Shown: in pieces, positions 50,840 through 59,595 of the stretch
Position numbering within the stretch: the first letter of the stretch is position 1
Layout: every line of letters begins with the position of its first letter
From: Candidatus Krumholzibacteriia bacterium
GTDB lineage: Bacteria > Krumholzibacteriota > Krumholzibacteriia > LZORAL124-64-63
DNA length: 64,000 nt
Assembly: GCA_016744705.1 (NCBI GenBank)
Contig: JADGDU010000021.1
Location: 18,678 to 82,677 of the forward strand
Direction: 5' to 3'
Translations under genes and position numbers: made by a program
The notes under the pieces: generated by a model
Database searches by the model: none
What the model was told of the DNA's origin: nothing
The model's input: only the letters and a program-made list of their open reading frames with translations

Positions 50840-52567
50840 TTATTTGACCAGTGTCATTTTCACGGTTTTACTCTCATCGGCAAGTCTCACCCGGGCCATA
50901 TATATGCCTGTGGCAAGGGTGCGTCCATCGTTATTGCGTCCGTCCCAAACTAGGTTCTGAGGACCAGGGGAGACAGATCCCTGCATCAGATTGCGCACGG
51001 CCTGGCCTTTCACATTGTAAATGGTCACTTCGGCCTGCACGCTCTGGCTGCCGCCCACTTCAAACCGGATGTTGGTCTGGGGGTTGAAAGGGTTGGGCGA
51101 GGCGTAAGGGATGGAGGCCAACAGAGGGGCTACCATGTCACCAACAGGAGTGAGCTCACCATCGAACCAGAGCATAGCCTGGGTCATAAAGGCGTGGCGG
51201 GTGGCTTCGGTGTCAATGCCCTCATAAGCAAAGCCGCAAAAGAACGACTTGCCTTCGCCGTAGCTGGAACGGACGGCGCCGACGTTACCACTGCCATACT
51301 CAATGGTGGCAATAGCGTCTGCCATGGCGGTCAGGGCATCCATGGATACGTTGTTGTCCGCACCGTCGCCGCCATAAAGATTGAAGAAGAGATCTTCGGT
51401 GACATTGTCGCCTTCGAATCCGGCGGCAAAGTCACCAGGGCCTTCAGCACTGGCGTAGTCTGTTTTCAAAACTGAGTTGAACCAGCTTTTTGAAGAGAAT
51501 GTGAAGAATGGGCTGGCTGGATTACAGTAGTTGAAGGCCAGGTCCTGTCCACTGAGGAACAGGTTTCCGCCGTGCAGTACAAAGTAAGTTAGGGCGGACA
51601 TGTCATCATTGTCCAGGCCACCATTGACGTTACCGGTTTCCCAGACCACGGTGCCAAATTCAGAGATGTCCATGTTGTCCAGGGCGCCCATTTCCTGACG
51701 TTTCCAGGTACCGACGCTTTTACCGGCCGCGGTGATGGCATCCAGATACCAAGCATCGCTTCCCATGCCGTTGTCTCCTGCCACCAAAAGAACATCGAGA
51801 CCAGGGGTGATGGCAGTGAAGGTCTTGGTATCGCTTTGGGCGGGATTATTGCCACTGGTAATGGTGACGGTGACGGAGCCTTCGCCCACGTTTCCAGGAG
51901 TCAGGTCGATATCCAAGTTGGTTTGGCCACCAGCACTGAGATTGACTTCAACTTCTGTAATGTGTGGGGGGTAACATGTGGAGCCCACACAAATGGTGCT
52001 TGTCCAGCCAGTGGGGGCATTCTTCACCATGGAAACAGTTAAAATGTCATCTGCATCACTGTTATTGGTCAGAGTGGTGTGGAAGGCCTGCAGGAATCCC
52101 ACAGCTGCCACGGCGCCCTGAGCTGGTACGTGAAAATCGAAATCCAACGTGGATACAGTGAAGGTTTGGTCAATTCTCAGCAAGGGATTGCCGACGCTGG
52201 TGACGGTCATGGTGATGGAGCCTTGGCCTTCACTCAAGGGAGTCAGGTCCATGTCCAAATTGGTTTGGCTACCAGCAGCAAGGTCCACCGTGATTTCGGT
52301 GATGTGTGGGGGGTAACAAGTGGCCCCTTCACACATGGTGGCTGCCCAGTCACTGGGGGCATCTTTAACGAAGCTGATCACATAGGAATCATCGGAGGAT
52401 CCGGTGTTGGTCAGGGTGTTGTGGAATTGAACCAGCACTCCAATTTCCCCATCTGCGTGGGTGGGGGGAGTATCCAGGTCAAAGGAATAATCTGCCAGAG
52501 CCATGCCCTGGAAAACAGTCAATGCCAGCATAGTGGCAATTAGGGTCAGAATTCTTGAGGCTTTCAT
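50840..52567 (-). CDS. Secreted protein with two Cys-pair Ig-like repeats, Rossmann-like domain and C-terminal sorting domain
   Basis: 575 residues, signal peptide ending GMALA. Two tandem repeats of about 115 residues (26-140 and 141-255) each contain C-x4-C-YPPHITE (C79/C84 and C193/C198) followed by LxAGxQTNLDxDLTP. A flavodoxin/GATase-like domain follows (about 260-480: DVLLVAGDNG ... VVWETGNVNGGLDNDDM ... GGNLFLSGQDLAF), then a FlgD-like Ig domain starting ASPNPFNPQTNIRF and ending MTLVK. Flanked by an Omp28 lipoprotein and a TlpA-barrel protein in one operon, its cysteine pairs may be the thiol substrate of that system. That is inference. Confidence 0.75.
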   Translation of the reverse strand: MKASRILTLIATMLALTVFQGMALADYSFDLDTPPTHADGEIGVLVQFHNTLTNTGSSDDSYVISFVKDAPSDWAATMCEGATCYPPHITEITVDLAAGSQTNLDMDLTPLSEGQGSITMTVTSVGNPLLRIDQTFTVSTLDFDFHVPAQGAVAAVGFLQAFHTTLTNNSDADDILTVSMVKNAPTGWTSTICVGSTCYPPHITEVEVNLSAGGQTNLDIDLTPGNVGEGSVTVTITSGNNPAQSDTKTFTAITPGLDVLLVAGDNGMGSDAWYLDAITAAGKSVGTWKRQEMGALDNMDISEFGTVVWETGNVNGGLDNDDMSALTYFVLHGGNLFLSGQDLAFNYCNPASPFFTFSSKSWFNSVLKTDYASAEGPGDFAAGFEGDNVTEDLFFNLYGGDGADNNVSMDALTAMADAIATIEYGSGNVGAVRSSYGEGKSFFCGFAYEGIDTEATRHAFMTQAMLWFDGELTPVGDMVAPLLASIPYASPNPFNPQTNIRFEVGGSQSVQAEVTIYNVKGQAVRNLMQGSVSPGPQNLVWDGRNNDGRTLATGIYMARVRLADESKTVKMTLVK

Positions 52568-52569
52568 GG

Positions 52570-53877
52570 TTATAATCCTCCATTGGTGGGCTGAGGTGTT
52601 GTTGTGTCATTGATGAAGAGAGAGGCGGCCGCATGGGTTGTGGTGGCAGTGATGCCGGCCTGGAGTATGGCTTTGGTCGCGTCGTTCTGGACGAAGGCCA
52701 ACACATGCATGGTGTCCAGATCCCAATCCGAGCGCAGAATGGTTTCGTTGAAGACCAGAGTTTGGCCAGAGGTTAGGGCACTGAGGGCAGGCAGAGCGTC
52801 CACCCGGTCGCGGAACAACCAGTGGAAATCGTCCACTTCCTGGAATTCTTCATCGGTATGGAAGAAGCTTTGCACCAGTGCGATGTAGAGAGTGTGACCG
52901 GTAAGGTCCACATCCTGCATGGCTGTTAAGGTCACTTCAGCAGGCACCGAGGCATTGGTGAAGTCGGCTGTCACATCGATGAGGAAGCCGGGCTCAGCCA
53001 TGATGGCTGCTTCTACCATGGTGGCTATTTCAGTGTTGATGGGGGTATCGTTCAGGCCAGTGCCCGTGGTTTTGACTCCATCAAGAGCCATCATGGGGAT
53101 ACTGTTCAGATCCGACAGATAGTAGTTCATCCGGTCGGTATTTTCCCCAATGTTGTATTGGTAAAAAGGATCGGCATTCAGGGGCCAACTCATACTGAAT
53201 TTACAATAGATGGCTTGGTCCAGACCAAAGCCGGAGTCGTGCATGAAGGCTTCAACATTTTCAGCCAGTTCGGGACAACCACCACACATTACGTTGGAAA
53301 AACCTTCCATCATCACGGTCTTCTTCCATCGCAGTGCGAAGGTATCGACCGGTAGTTCTGTGTTCTCATTGGCAATCACGGTGGCAGTAAAGCTGGCTGG
53401 GGCCACATACATGCCCTCTTTCACCAAATGCACTTCCACATCACCGGCAACCAAGTCAGAAAGAGTGGCTGGGGTGACTTCACCGGTATCCACTCCACCA
53501 ATAAAAATGGAAGCGCCTGCTGGTTCGGAAGTCACCGTCAATTGAGTGGGGGCTTCGCTATTGAGCACAAAATCACGCACGACATGTTCTGCCGGATGCA
53601 GGTCAACGGTTGTGCTGACGGGATCAGGAAAATAGCCATCCAGCACGACGCTGATTTCGTACCGATTGGCTTCCATCTCTGTAAAGGTGAAAGGGGTGTT
53701 TTCATCTGAGTCTGCGCCGTCAATAAAGATGTCGGCACCAGCGGGAGTGGAGGTCACTTCAATGGAGCCCGGTTCGTAGGAAGGGGCTTCTCGGCCACAG
53801 GATGCAACCAACAATAATCCACACATTAAAACCAGAGCCAGGATGGCCCTAGGCTGGACAACGGAAAAAGAACGCAA
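52570..53877 (-). CDS. Lipoprotein with two PEGA domains and an Omp28-like thioredoxin-fold domain
   Basis: 435 residues. Lipobox LLVASC27. Two PEGA domains (GSIEVTSTPAGADIFIDG at about 37-105, TQLTVTSEPAGASIFIGG at about 111-180), then an Omp28-like domain with VMMEGFSNVMC198GGC201PELAENVEAF, whose C-x-x-C lies where thioredoxin-like Omp28 proteins have it. A beta-sandwich tail follows. Probably outer-membrane anchored and able to exchange disulfides. First gene of the operon with the Cys-repeat protein and the TlpA-barrel; the stop is only two bases before the next start. Confidence 0.83.
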   Translation of the reverse strand: MRSFSVVQPRAILALVLMCGLLLVASCGREAPSYEPGSIEVTSTPAGADIFIDGADSDENTPFTFTEMEANRYEISVVLDGYFPDPVSTTVDLHPAEHVVRDFVLNSEAPTQLTVTSEPAGASIFIGGVDTGEVTPATLSDLVAGDVEVHLVKEGMYVAPASFTATVIANENTELPVDTFALRWKKTVMMEGFSNVMCGGCPELAENVEAFMHDSGFGLDQAIYCKFSMSWPLNADPFYQYNIGENTDRMNYYLSDLNSIPMMALDGVKTTGTGLNDTPINTEIATMVEAAIMAEPGFLIDVTADFTNASVPAEVTLTAMQDVDLTGHTLYIALVQSFFHTDEEFQEVDDFHWLFRDRVDALPALSALTSGQTLVFNETILRSDWDLDTMHVLAFVQNDATKAILQAGITATTTHAAASLFINDTTTPQPTNGGL

Positions 53878-54340
53878 TTTTTCGCCTGTCGTCTTGAGCC
53901 CGGCCGTTTGAGAGCGATACCGGGTCAGGTGGTAGAGGAAATCAGTTTCATAACAAGTATACTATAGACCGGATTATAGTGTCAATGGGTTGGGGCATTA
54001 TAATAATCTTATGAAAGTGATTATCTGTTTCTTTTTGAACAAGTTAGAGGAACTAATTTGTGACAATACTGGCTATAGTTCAAAAAAGCTGTAAAAGACC
54101 ATACAGAACAAAAAAGACCCGGTTTTTGGCATCAAAAAACAAAACAAACTCACAATAGTAGTCCTGAAATTGTGTGAATTGTCCGATTTTTCGAAAATTG
54201 ATGATTCCAATCCACTGGACAGTGTGCTAGTCTCAGAGATGGTTCAGGGGGAGTCTGTTCATTCCGGTTTCGCCCCGGTACCCTCCTGACCAGAGTTCTT
54301 GTTCCCTGTAACATATGTCCGCCTCCGAAAGGATCCACAC
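53878..54340. other. AT-rich intergenic region between divergent surface-protein genes
   Basis: 463 bases with no gene. It must carry promoters for the minus-strand redox operon and the plus-strand protease. Visible symmetry: the palindrome TTGTGACAA at 54058-54066, and CACAAT (54151-54156) inverted as ATTGTG at 54169-54174. These could be operators. No convincing -35/-10 pair was assigned. Confidence 0.4.
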
Positions 54341-57300
54341 ATGCGTTTGAGAATGCTACTTGGAGCCCTAATCATCTTCGCCTTGACGGCGGGGACGGCT
54401 ATGGCTGCCAACATTCCCGTGACCGGAGAAGCCTCCAGTCTTCAACTTTCCTCTGAATCCAGGTCCAGCCTGAACTTCCATGTGGAAGTTGGCGGGTTAC
54501 AGACCATGGACGTCACCACCAAGGGTGGCCAGTACACCCGTCTGGTGCTTCCCGGATTCCATACTTCGATGGTTGAAGGACAGCCCGAGCTGCCCATGAT
54601 GAACAGCCTGATCAACATTCCCGTTGGCGCCAATGCCCGTGTGGAAGTCAGCAATGTGCAGACCCGCTTGGTGAACCTGGCCGATTATGGCATCACCAAC
54701 AGGGTTTTTCCTGTGCAGCCCAGCATGTCCAAAAGCGCCAATCCTGACGAAGTTGCCTTCGTCGTGGACAACGCTGCTTACACTCAGAGCGAAATTCGCA
54801 ATGAGATCGCCCGCGTGGTGTACCAGGGCCGGATGCGCGCCATGGACATCGGTCGTCTGGAAATCAGCCCTGTGGCTTATTACCCTCTGACCGGCGAGCT
54901 GGAAATTGTTGAGAGCATGGACGTCAGCATCTCCTTCGTCGGTGAAAACCGCAGCGAAGCCCAGAACCTGAAGGCCGCTACCAACAGTCCTTTCTTTGAT
55001 CACCTGTATGCCGGTATGGACGGCTCCCGCTCTTTCCAGGATGATTATCCTGATCGCGTGGCCGACCAGGTGACCTACGTTATCGTCACTCCTCCCATGT
55101 TCGCCGGTCAGATGGCCGACTTTGTGGACTGGAAGACCGAACGTGGTTTCAATACTATTCTCGCTGTGACCGGAACCCCTGAAGTGGGCTCCACCACCAG
55201 TGAAATCCAATCTTATCTGCATGGCTTATACAATAACGCCACGGTGGAAAACCCTGCTCCCAGTTTCGTCCTTTTCGTGGGGGATGTAGAGCAAATGCCC
55301 ACCTTCAGTGAAAGTGGCGACGCCACTGATCGTCCTTACTGTGCCGTGGACGCCGATCTGGTTCCCGACATGTATTACGGACGTTTCAGTGCCACCAACC
55401 CCAGCCAACTCCAGGCTCAGTTGGACAAGACCATGATGTACGACCAGTACACCATGCCCGATCCCAGCTACATGACTGACGTGACCATGATCGCCGGTGT
55501 GGATTCGGGTTATGCACCCAGCCACGGTAACGGCCAGATCAACTACGGTACCGAGCACTATTTTAATGCTTCTCACGGTATCAACAGCAATACTTACCTG
55601 TATCCTGCTTCCAATGGCGCAGAAGTTCCTGCTGCCGTGGTCCAGTCATGCAGCGATGGTATTGGCTTTATCAACTACACCGCTCACGGTAGCCAGACCA
55701 GTTGGGCTGATCCTTCTTTCAGCCAGAGTGACATCAACGGCCTGGGCAACTATGGCAAGTACTTCCTGGCTGTGGGTAACTGCTGCCTGACCAGTACCTA
55801 CGACTACGGCGAATGCTTCGGGGAAACCTTCCTGCGCGCCGAAGGCAAAGGCGCCATTGGTTATATCGGTGGCTCCAACTCCACCTATTGGGATGAAGAT
55901 TACTGGTGGGGCGTGGGCTTCCACCCCAGCAGCGAAATTGATGGCACCGCCTATCCCGTGGCTGATACAAGCATCGGCGCCTACGATGGTGTGTTCCACG
56001 AAAATGGCGAACTTGAGCATACCTGGTATGTGACCAATGATGCTCTTGTTTTCTCCGGTAACCTGGCAGTGATGGAGTCCGGCTCCTCACGCACCACTTA
56101 CTACTGGAACATTTACAACCTTTTGGGCGACCCCAGCCTCAGCACTTACATGGGTATTCCTGAGACCAACAACGTGTCTCACATCGAGACCATCTTCATG
56201 GGCCAGACCAGCCTGACTGTAGACGCCGCCAATGGCACCTACATCGGCCTGACTCAGAACGGTGTCCTCGTTGGTTCCGGTACCGTCGATGTATCCGGTA
56301 CCCTGGATGTGGAATACACCGAAATGCTGACTCCCGGATCTCCTGTGCACATGGTTGCCATGGCTCAGAACATGGTTCCTTACGAAGCCGATATTATGGT
56401 AATCGTGCCCGCCACGGTGACCATCGATCCCATGGTCATCGACGTGAACACCGCCACTGACATCACTGTTACAGTGATGGACGCTGACGGCACCATGCCT
56501 CAAGCTGGCATCAACATCTGGGCTGAAGGCCTGGATTACAGCATCGCACCTGTGATGACTGACGCCAATGGTGTGGCCGTGATCAACGTGAACTACGCGT
56601 TTGGTCCCACCCTGGATATCGTGGGACAGGATCCTGCTGATACCTTCCGTCTGTTCACCGAACAGGTTTCTGTCAACGCCCTCGACCTGACCAGCCCTGA
56701 CCTCACCGTCAGCACGGACATCGGTCTGAGTGATGCGTTTGCCTTGAACCTTCCTGGTACCCTGACAGCGAACCTCGCTGAAGGTGGAGCCACCATTTTT
56801 GCTCACATGCCTAATGGCGATGTGCTCAATGGCGCCGCTCCTGACCTGACTGTCACCGCCGGCCAACTCGGCATGGTTACAGGTCAGATCGCTCTCAGCG
56901 GTTACAACCTTTATAGCGAAGATTTCGAAGTTATCGAAGCTTACGGTATGTTGAGCGGTAACGTCACCAGTGGCGGCAGCGTCATGGCTAACGTTACTGT
57001 CAATGGTCTGGATGAATTTGGCGGCAGCGTTTTTGTTGCTACCACTGACGCCCTGGGTAACTACACCCTGGCTGAAGAAGAATTGGTCGACACCTACACG
57101 ATCGTAGTGGATCACTTCGGATACCTGCACTTCGAGGAAGAATTCTTCCTGAACTACGGTGCCAACACCTTCGACATCGATCTGGCTGCCGCGCCTTCCG
57201 GCGTTCTGTCCGGTACTGTCGTGGATGCTGAATCCTTCGAGGGTCTGCAGGCTACCGTTTACGTCTATCGCTCTGACAACGGTGAACTCTACACCGAAAC

Positions 57301-59377
57301 CAATTGCGACGAGACTGGTGCTTTCACCACCTCGAACCTGCCTTACTTCACTTACAATGTGCGGGTGCGGGCTTACCATCACGTGCCTGCCAGCATCGAG
57401 CTGGACATTGCCCAACCTGAGACCATCAAAAACTTTGCTCTGGACGCCACCAACGGCGACCTGCTTCTCATCGACGATGGTGCAATCGCTAAGGTTCACG
57501 ACGTCAAAATGGGTGGCAAACACGGCGACGTCTTCTTGGCCGACGGTTACACATCTCCAGACACGAAAAGTGCTGCGCAGATGGCTGAAGATCTGACCAA
57601 CATGGGATTCTTCGTCAACGTGGTGAGCGCTGCCGATGTTGATGTTGATCAATTCGAAATGGTTGACTTGGTGATTTTGTCCTGTGGTGACAATACTGCC
57701 ACCTTGGAGAACGCCGCTTTGAAAGCTGGCCTGATCAGCTTCGCCGAAGCTGGCGGACACATTTTGCTTGAAGGTGGCGAGCTGGGCTATGACCAGTACA
57801 ATGACGCTGCTTTTGCCAACAGCGTAATGCACTCCAACGACTGGAATGCTGACAGTGCCGGAAACGTTGAAGTTGCCGACGCCAGTCTGTACATCCTGAA
57901 CAACCCCAACCCTGCCTGCCAGCCCATGACGCTGACATACAGCGGTTATGGTGACAGTGATGCCATGGCTCCCAACGCCGATGCGGTGATGGCTATGAAC
58001 TGGTCCGAGAACCCCACCGACGGAGCCGTGATCACTTACGATCCTAACGCTGCTCCTGAGGGCGGACAGATTGTATACTTCACGTTCAACTATATGGCTG
58101 TTGATGGCGTGCGTTACGCACTGCTTGAGAACTCCATTCACTGGTTGCTGAACCCTGAGTTTGGTAACAGTGGCGCTTCCGGTCAGGCCCTGCTGATGGG
58201 TGAAGACGATCACAGTGGTATCACTGTTACGGCATCACCTAACGGCGGAACAGTGACTACTGGTGCTGACGGAACTTACAGCTTCGACGGCCTTTACGCT
58301 GGTACTTACCAGATTCGTGCCTCGAAAAATGGTTGGTCGACCATGGTTCAGGATATCACTCTGGAAGACGGTCAGACTATGACCGGTATCGACTTCGTAC
58401 TGGGCGCAACCTACGAAGCCGAAACTTGCAGTGCTCCTGGTCTTGCCATTCCTGATAACGATCCTATCGGTGTCAGCGATGTGGCCACCATGGACTCAGA
58501 AGGCCTCATCACTGAAGTGTCCGCCTATCTCGACATCACCCATACTTACCAAGGTGACTTGACGGTGAACCTGACCAGTCCTGAAGGAACCACTGTTGTG
58601 TTGCACGGCCGCTCAGGTGGTAGCGATGACAACATTATGGGTTGGTATCCTGGCGACCTGGCTCCTGCTGGCGACCTGGCTGATTTCATTGGTGAAGACA
58701 TGGCTGGTGACTGGACCATGTTCGTCAGTGATAACGCCGGCTCCGACGTTGGAACTCTGAACGAATGGTGTGTGCACGTAGTGTACGACGGTGGCATCGT
58801 GGCCGTGGGTAACATGCCCATGATGGCCAGCGTCGTCAACGGTGGAACCGGCTTGAGCTGGGATTACAATCCTGCCATGTTCGAAGGTTTCAACGTATAC
58901 CGCCGCACCGCAAGCTCCAGCCGCGAGCAGCTCAACAGCAGCTTGCTGAGTAGCGCCGATGGCCACATCCACTTTGTGGATGCTGGCGAAGGTCTGTCCG
59001 AAGGCCAGACCGTGTATTACAGCTACAGCCCGGTTGTTAATGGTCAGGAAATGGGAAGCAGCAACGAAGTGGAGATGGAATTCACTTCTGGCCTGCCTAC
59101 AGCCTATGCCCTGCATGACAACTATCCTAACCCCTTCAACCCCATGACCACGATCAAGTTCGATCTGCCTCACAGCGGACACGTCAAACTGTCTGTTTAC
59201 GATGTGGCCGGCCGTTTGGTCAAGACCTTGGTGGATGAAGTGAAACCTGCCGCTGCACACTCTGAAGTGTGGATGGGCACCGACCGCACCGGACGCCGGG
59301 TTGCCAGTGGTACGTACTACTACGTGCTGCAAACCGAAGGCTACAGCTCCACGCATAAGATGATGCTGGTGAAATAA
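54341..59377 (+). CDS. Secreted C25 (gingipain-family) cysteine protease, multidomain
   Basis: 1678 residues from ATG 54341 (GAAAGGA upstream). Signal peptide, pro-region of about 220 residues, then the C25 domain: DYPDRVADQVTYVIVTPP, PSFVLFVGDVEQMPT, catalytic H449 in NYTAHGSQTSW and C482 in GNCCLTSTYDYGECF, spaced 33 apart as in gingipain R. Afterwards come Ig-like units, carboxypeptidase-regulatory-like repeats (GVLSGTVVDAESFEGLQATVYVYRSD), a GATase-like Rossmann segment (about 1040-1280), a proprotein-convertase P-domain (GDLTVNLTSPEGTTVVLHGRSGG) and a terminal FlgD-like domain (NYPNPFNPMTTIKF ... KMMLVK). Degrades external protein; the sorting domain predicts surface location. Confidence 0.9.
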   Translation: MRLRMLLGALIIFALTAGTAMAANIPVTGEASSLQLSSESRSSLNFHVEVGGLQTMDVTTKGGQYTRLVLPGFHTSMVEGQPELPMMNSLINIPVGANARVEVSNVQTRLVNLADYGITNRVFPVQPSMSKSANPDEVAFVVDNAAYTQSEIRNEIARVVYQGRMRAMDIGRLEISPVAYYPLTGELEIVESMDVSISFVGENRSEAQNLKAATNSPFFDHLYAGMDGSRSFQDDYPDRVADQVTYVIVTPPMFAGQMADFVDWKTERGFNTILAVTGTPEVGSTTSEIQSYLHGLYNNATVENPAPSFVLFVGDVEQMPTFSESGDATDRPYCAVDADLVPDMYYGRFSATNPSQLQAQLDKTMMYDQYTMPDPSYMTDVTMIAGVDSGYAPSHGNGQINYGTEHYFNASHGINSNTYLYPASNGAEVPAAVVQSCSDGIGFINYTAHGSQTSWADPSFSQSDINGLGNYGKYFLAVGNCCLTSTYDYGECFGETFLRAEGKGAIGYIGGSNSTYWDEDYWWGVGFHPSSEIDGTAYPVADTSIGAYDGVFHENGELEHTWYVTNDALVFSGNLAVMESGSSRTTYYWNIYNLLGDPSLSTYMGIPETNNVSHIETIFMGQTSLTVDAANGTYIGLTQNGVLVGSGTVDVSGTLDVEYTEMLTPGSPVHMVAMAQNMVPYEADIMVIVPATVTIDPMVIDVNTATDITVTVMDADGTMPQAGINIWAEGLDYSIAPVMTDANGVAVINVNYAFGPTLDIVGQDPADTFRLFTEQVSVNALDLTSPDLTVSTDIGLSDAFALNLPGTLTANLAEGGATIFAHMPNGDVLNGAAPDLTVTAGQLGMVTGQIALSGYNLYSEDFEVIEAYGMLSGNVTSGGSVMANVTVNGLDEFGGSVFVATTDALGNYTLAEEELVDTYTIVVDHFGYLHFEEEFFLNYGANTFDIDLAAAPSGVLSGTVVDAESFEGLQATVYVYRSDNGELYTETNCDETGAFTTSNLPYFTYNVRVRAYHHVPASIELDIAQPETIKNFALDATNGDLLLIDDGAIAKVHDVKMGGKHGDVFLADGYTSPDTKSAAQMAEDLTNMGFFVNVVSAADVDVDQFEMVDLVILSCGDNTATLENAALKAGLISFAEAGGHILLEGGELGYDQYNDAAFANSVMHSNDWNADSAGNVEVADASLYILNNPNPACQPMTLTYSGYGDSDAMAPNADAVMAMNWSENPTDGAVITYDPNAAPEGGQIVYFTFNYMAVDGVRYALLENSIHWLLNPEFGNSGASGQALLMGEDDHSGITVTASPNGGTVTTGADGTYSFDGLYAGTYQIRASKNGWSTMVQDITLEDGQTMTGIDFVLGATYEAETCSAPGLAIPDNDPIGVSDVATMDSEGLITEVSAYLDITHTYQGDLTVNLTSPEGTTVVLHGRSGGSDDNIMGWYPGDLAPAGDLADFIGEDMAGDWTMFVSDNAGSDVGTLNEWCVHVVYDGGIVAVGNMPMMASVVNGGTGLSWDYNPAMFEGFNVYRRTASSSREQLNSSLLSSADGHIHFVDAGEGLSEGQTVYYSYSPVVNGQEMGSSNEVEMEFTSGLPTAYALHDNYPNPFNPMTTIKFDLPHSGHVKLSVYDVAGRLVKTLVDEVKPAAAHSEVWMGTDRTGRRVASGTYYYVLQTEGYSSTHKMMLVK

Positions 59378-59394
59378 TTACGGTTGTAATCGGA

Positions 59395-59426
59395 AAAGGG
59401 CCCCTGCTTCGGCGGGGGCCTTTTTG
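59395..59426 (+). terminator. Rho-independent terminator
   Basis: AAAAGGGCCCCTGC / GCGGGGGCCTTTTT stem with TTCG loop, after the first C25 protease gene, so the second paralogue has its own promoter within 59427-59595. Confidence 0.9.
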
Positions 59427-59595
59427 TGAACCTCGAAAAGTATCACGAAGCCGTGAAAATGGTTCTTTTTTTGAGAAGTAGTGCAATGGTGCTTCATTCG
59501 AGACCCCCAATTTGATATACTTAGAACCAATTCTCATATCACAGACAGATTTCTTAGGTCCAAAACCTGTCTTCTTGCGTCTGAAAGGAAACTTC

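Noticed and set aside
56087..58213. A 708-codon open frame on the minus strand opposite the first C25 protease
   Set aside because: The plus strand carries clear protease and Ig domains here. The antisense frame has no recognisable motif and stays open because of the C-rich codon bias of the sense gene.
57000..58400. Repeats in the protease tail considered as a CRISPR array or tandem DNA repeat
   Set aside because: No regular short repeat with spacers exists; similarities are protein-level Ig and regulatory-like domains.
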